Assembly (NCBI GenBank): GCA_001584585.1
Contig: LSYV01000061.1
Span: forward strand, 310,333 to 329,868
DNA length: 19,536 nt
Direction of reading: 5' to 3'
Origin: Gonium pectorale
Taxonomy: Eukaryota > Chlorophyta > Chlorophyceae > Chlamydomonadales > Volvocaceae
The stretch's first letter is position 1. Each line of letters opens with the position of its first letter. The position numbers were made by a program, and so were the translations under genes. The notes under the pieces were generated by a model, which was not told the DNA's origin, did not search any database, and was given only the letters and a program-made list of their open reading frames with translations. Below, piece after piece: positions 18,701-19,536 of the stretch.

Positions 18701-19476
18701 AAACGGAATTGGGTTGCGACGCCAAAGGCCCGCGCGCCGCTGCACGCACGCGCCGTACGTCGCCGTGCTATACAGCTGCTGCCGTACCGCGCGTGCTGCG
18801 CACCGGCGTACCCCACACGCAGCTCGTACGGCCACATCATGCGCTGCCGTACCTCAGTCGGGACTTCTCGTACGCCGCCAGGCGCTTCTTGTCCACCTCC
18901 GCGCCCTCGTTGGCGTCGCCGTCGTTGGCAGCGGCGGGCTTGCCGGACGCGGCCTTGGCCCCCGCTGCCGCCGCCGCCGACGGCTTTAGGATAAGCTGCG
19001 CGGGTGGTACAGCGGTGGTGGGCAGGGAGGGGTTGAGGTAAGGGGTCTCTCCAGCCAAGTCGCACTGATGGCGCGCCGGCAGAGCACAGGTTGGTGGAGC
19101 GGGGACCCGCCGGGCCCCACAGCTCGGCACCCGCAAGGCTGCGCGGCACCCGCTCCACACCGGACGCAGTCGTTGCGGACCAGGCCTCCTCCCCCCTTTG
19201 CGCTTCCTCCCCTCCTAGCTTGGCACGCCCGCCGCGCATCAGCGACCTGCCCCGAACCCCGGCCCGCCTCCCGCCTCCCGCCGCCCGCCGCCCGCCGCCC
19301 GCCGCCCGCGCACCTTGGGCCCCATGGCCGCCTCCTCCGCCATCCGCTGCAGCCCGAAGTCCGAGGGGTAAACCGTCACGCGGCGCAGCGCGGCCCCGCG
19401 CGGCAGGAAGGAGCGCAGCACCGCCAGGATGTCCACCGCGCGCACGGCGTCCCAGTCCAGGTCCACAAGCGCCAGC
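12722..19476 (-). CDS. ESF1: ESF1 pre-rRNA processing protein, 5' part outside the window
   Basis: ESF1 is a nucleolar factor needed for early 18S rRNA maturation. Minus-strand exons: 19476-19314, 18995-18853, 18449-18305, 17892-17764, 16880-16359, 15717-15635, 15084-14829, 14590-14465, 14168-14016, 13653-13465 and 12985-12722 (TGA stop); 2173 bases, 723 visible residues, all in phase. Matches to human ESF1 as I remember it: [20 protein letters not shown] with [22 protein letters not shown] with [11 protein letters not shown] and [23 protein letters not shown] before an acidic stretch; [18 protein letters not shown]; and the NUC153 motif [17 protein letters not shown] plus DPTDPRFKK. The tail is Lys/Arg-rich and ends KKARI. 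Acidic Gly/Lys-rich insertions enlarge the middle. The intron 14015-13654 appears to start with GC instead of GT. Bases 19536-19477 are the end of an intron whose upstream exon is not visible. Confidence 0.95.
13654..14015 (-). other. Apparent GC-AG intron in ESF1
   Basis: The exon ending at 14016 (sense ...ACAAAGAAG) is followed by gcaagtgcaagg. The sense pattern AAG|gcaagt is the strict consensus typical of GC-AG introns, which need otherwise perfect pairing to U1. The acceptor ctgcag at 13656-13654 precedes GAGAAGCGCGAGCAG. Joining here keeps phase 0 and yields a basic Lys-rich run before the NUC153 motif, as in other ESF1 proteins. Reading through instead adds unrelated residues before any GT donor. 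Confidence 0.7.
13661..13709. repeat. GGGTGC hexanucleotide repeat next to an ESF1 acceptor
   Basis: About eight imperfect hexamer units (GGGTGC, with GGGTAT and GGGCGC variants) lie just upstream of the ESF1 acceptor at 13654 in transcript sense. The transcribed strand reads as GCACCC repeats, so it may replace a normal pyrimidine tract. Confidence 0.85.
15751..15858. repeat. (GGCAGC)18 perfect hexanucleotide microsatellite in an ESF1 intron
   Basis: Eighteen uninterrupted GGCAGC units span 108 bases within the ESF1 intron 16358-15718, ending about 33 bases from the acceptor in transcript sense. The flanks share the sequence agcggcagcgccaagc on both sides, suggesting that the array expanded within a short direct repeat. 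It is open in all six frames (Gly-Ser, Ala-Ala, Arg-Gln and complements), which produces several long but meaningless frames here. Confidence 0.95.
17461..17640. repeat. Dispersed repeat, copy B, in an ESF1 intron
   Basis: This is the partner of 7621-7755. The core reads tgcctgtctcacactgtcat, then atcttctagatcata, then a CA/CG-rich tail. It lies in the large ESF1 intron 17763-16881. The spacing between the upstream similarity (atgcctttgctagct) and the core is longer here than in copy A, so one copy carries an insertion or the other a deletion. Confidence 0.65.
17996..18027. repeat. Near-duplicate of an ESF1 splice acceptor region
   Basis: This segment (ggcggcgctgcggacctgcg and onward) closely resembles 17879-17910 (gcggcgtcgcggacctgtgg and onward), which covers the ESF1 acceptor at 17893-17895 and the first bases of the exon. 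The copy includes its own candidate acceptor (sense ccgcag) with the next base at 18009. Confidence 0.6.
19264..19311. repeat. CCGCCCG-type repeat at an ESF1 donor
   Basis: Imperfect CCGCCCG units run up to the donor of the ESF1 intron 19313-18996. In transcript sense the intron begins gtgcgcgggcggcgggcggc and continues as a run of GGG blocks, a pattern able to form a G-quadruplex immediately after the 5' splice site. Confidence 0.8.
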
Positions 19477-19536
19477 CTGTCGGGTGCGGGTAGCGGGGCG
19501 GGGCGGGACGGAGGGGGTGCAGAGGTGGGTCACGTG

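Noticed and set aside
1..19536. CRISPR array, tRNA, rRNA, bacterial operon, viral or transposase gene
   Set aside because: No spaced identical repeats with unique spacers, no cloverleaf or rRNA-like segment, and no recognisable transposase, reverse transcriptase or viral domain was seen on either strand.

Overview
This window looks like nuclear DNA of a green alga of the Chlamydomonas/Volvox group. The evidence is high GC content, genes broken by many short introns (GT..AG, mostly under 700 bp), TGTAA poly(A) signals downstream of stop codons, abundant G- and C-rich microsatellites, and alanine/glycine-rich low-complexity protein stretches. The species assignment is inference. No prokaryotic operon, RNA gene, CRISPR array or intact transposon was seen.

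Layout, left to right. (1) Positions 1-36 are probably the basic C-terminal tail of a plus-strand gene lying mostly off the left edge, followed by its 3' UTR and a TGTAA at 712. (2) A convergent minus-strand gene occupies 4000-1695 and encodes a protein of about 270 residues in six exons. I do not recognise it. Its reading frame and intron phases fit at every junction. (3) Positions 4001-5744 hold no gene I can support: an AT-richer intergenic stretch and the long 3' UTR of the next gene. (4) A minus-strand gene at 12392-5745, in about 15 exons, encodes a meiotic HORMA-domain axis protein of the HOP1/ASY1 family (about 807 residues with the tentative first exon). (5) A minus-strand gene from 19476 down to 12722, in 11 visible exons, encodes most of ESF1, a nucleolar pre-rRNA processing factor with a NUC153 motif. 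Its N-terminus lies beyond the right edge.

The last three genes lie head-to-tail on the minus strand, but their products act in unrelated processes: ribosome biogenesis, the meiotic chromosome axis, and unknown. The order looks like ordinary eukaryotic neighbourhood rather than a functional cluster. Exons were assembled by hand by following reading phase through each splice site. HOP1 exons 2-15 and the ESF1 exons join in phase. The first exons of HOP1 and of the unknown gene are the weak points.

The most interesting observations are these. The HOP1 protein seems to keep the C-terminal ASY1-like closure motif, but it is buried about 70 residues before the C-terminus, and one of the two ASY1 winged-helix domains appears to be missing. 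ESF1 has an apparent GC-AG intron and a possible in-frame alternative acceptor that would add 39 residues. Two different short dispersed repeats sit in introns. One of them carries two antisense poly(A)-like signals inside a HOP1 intron.
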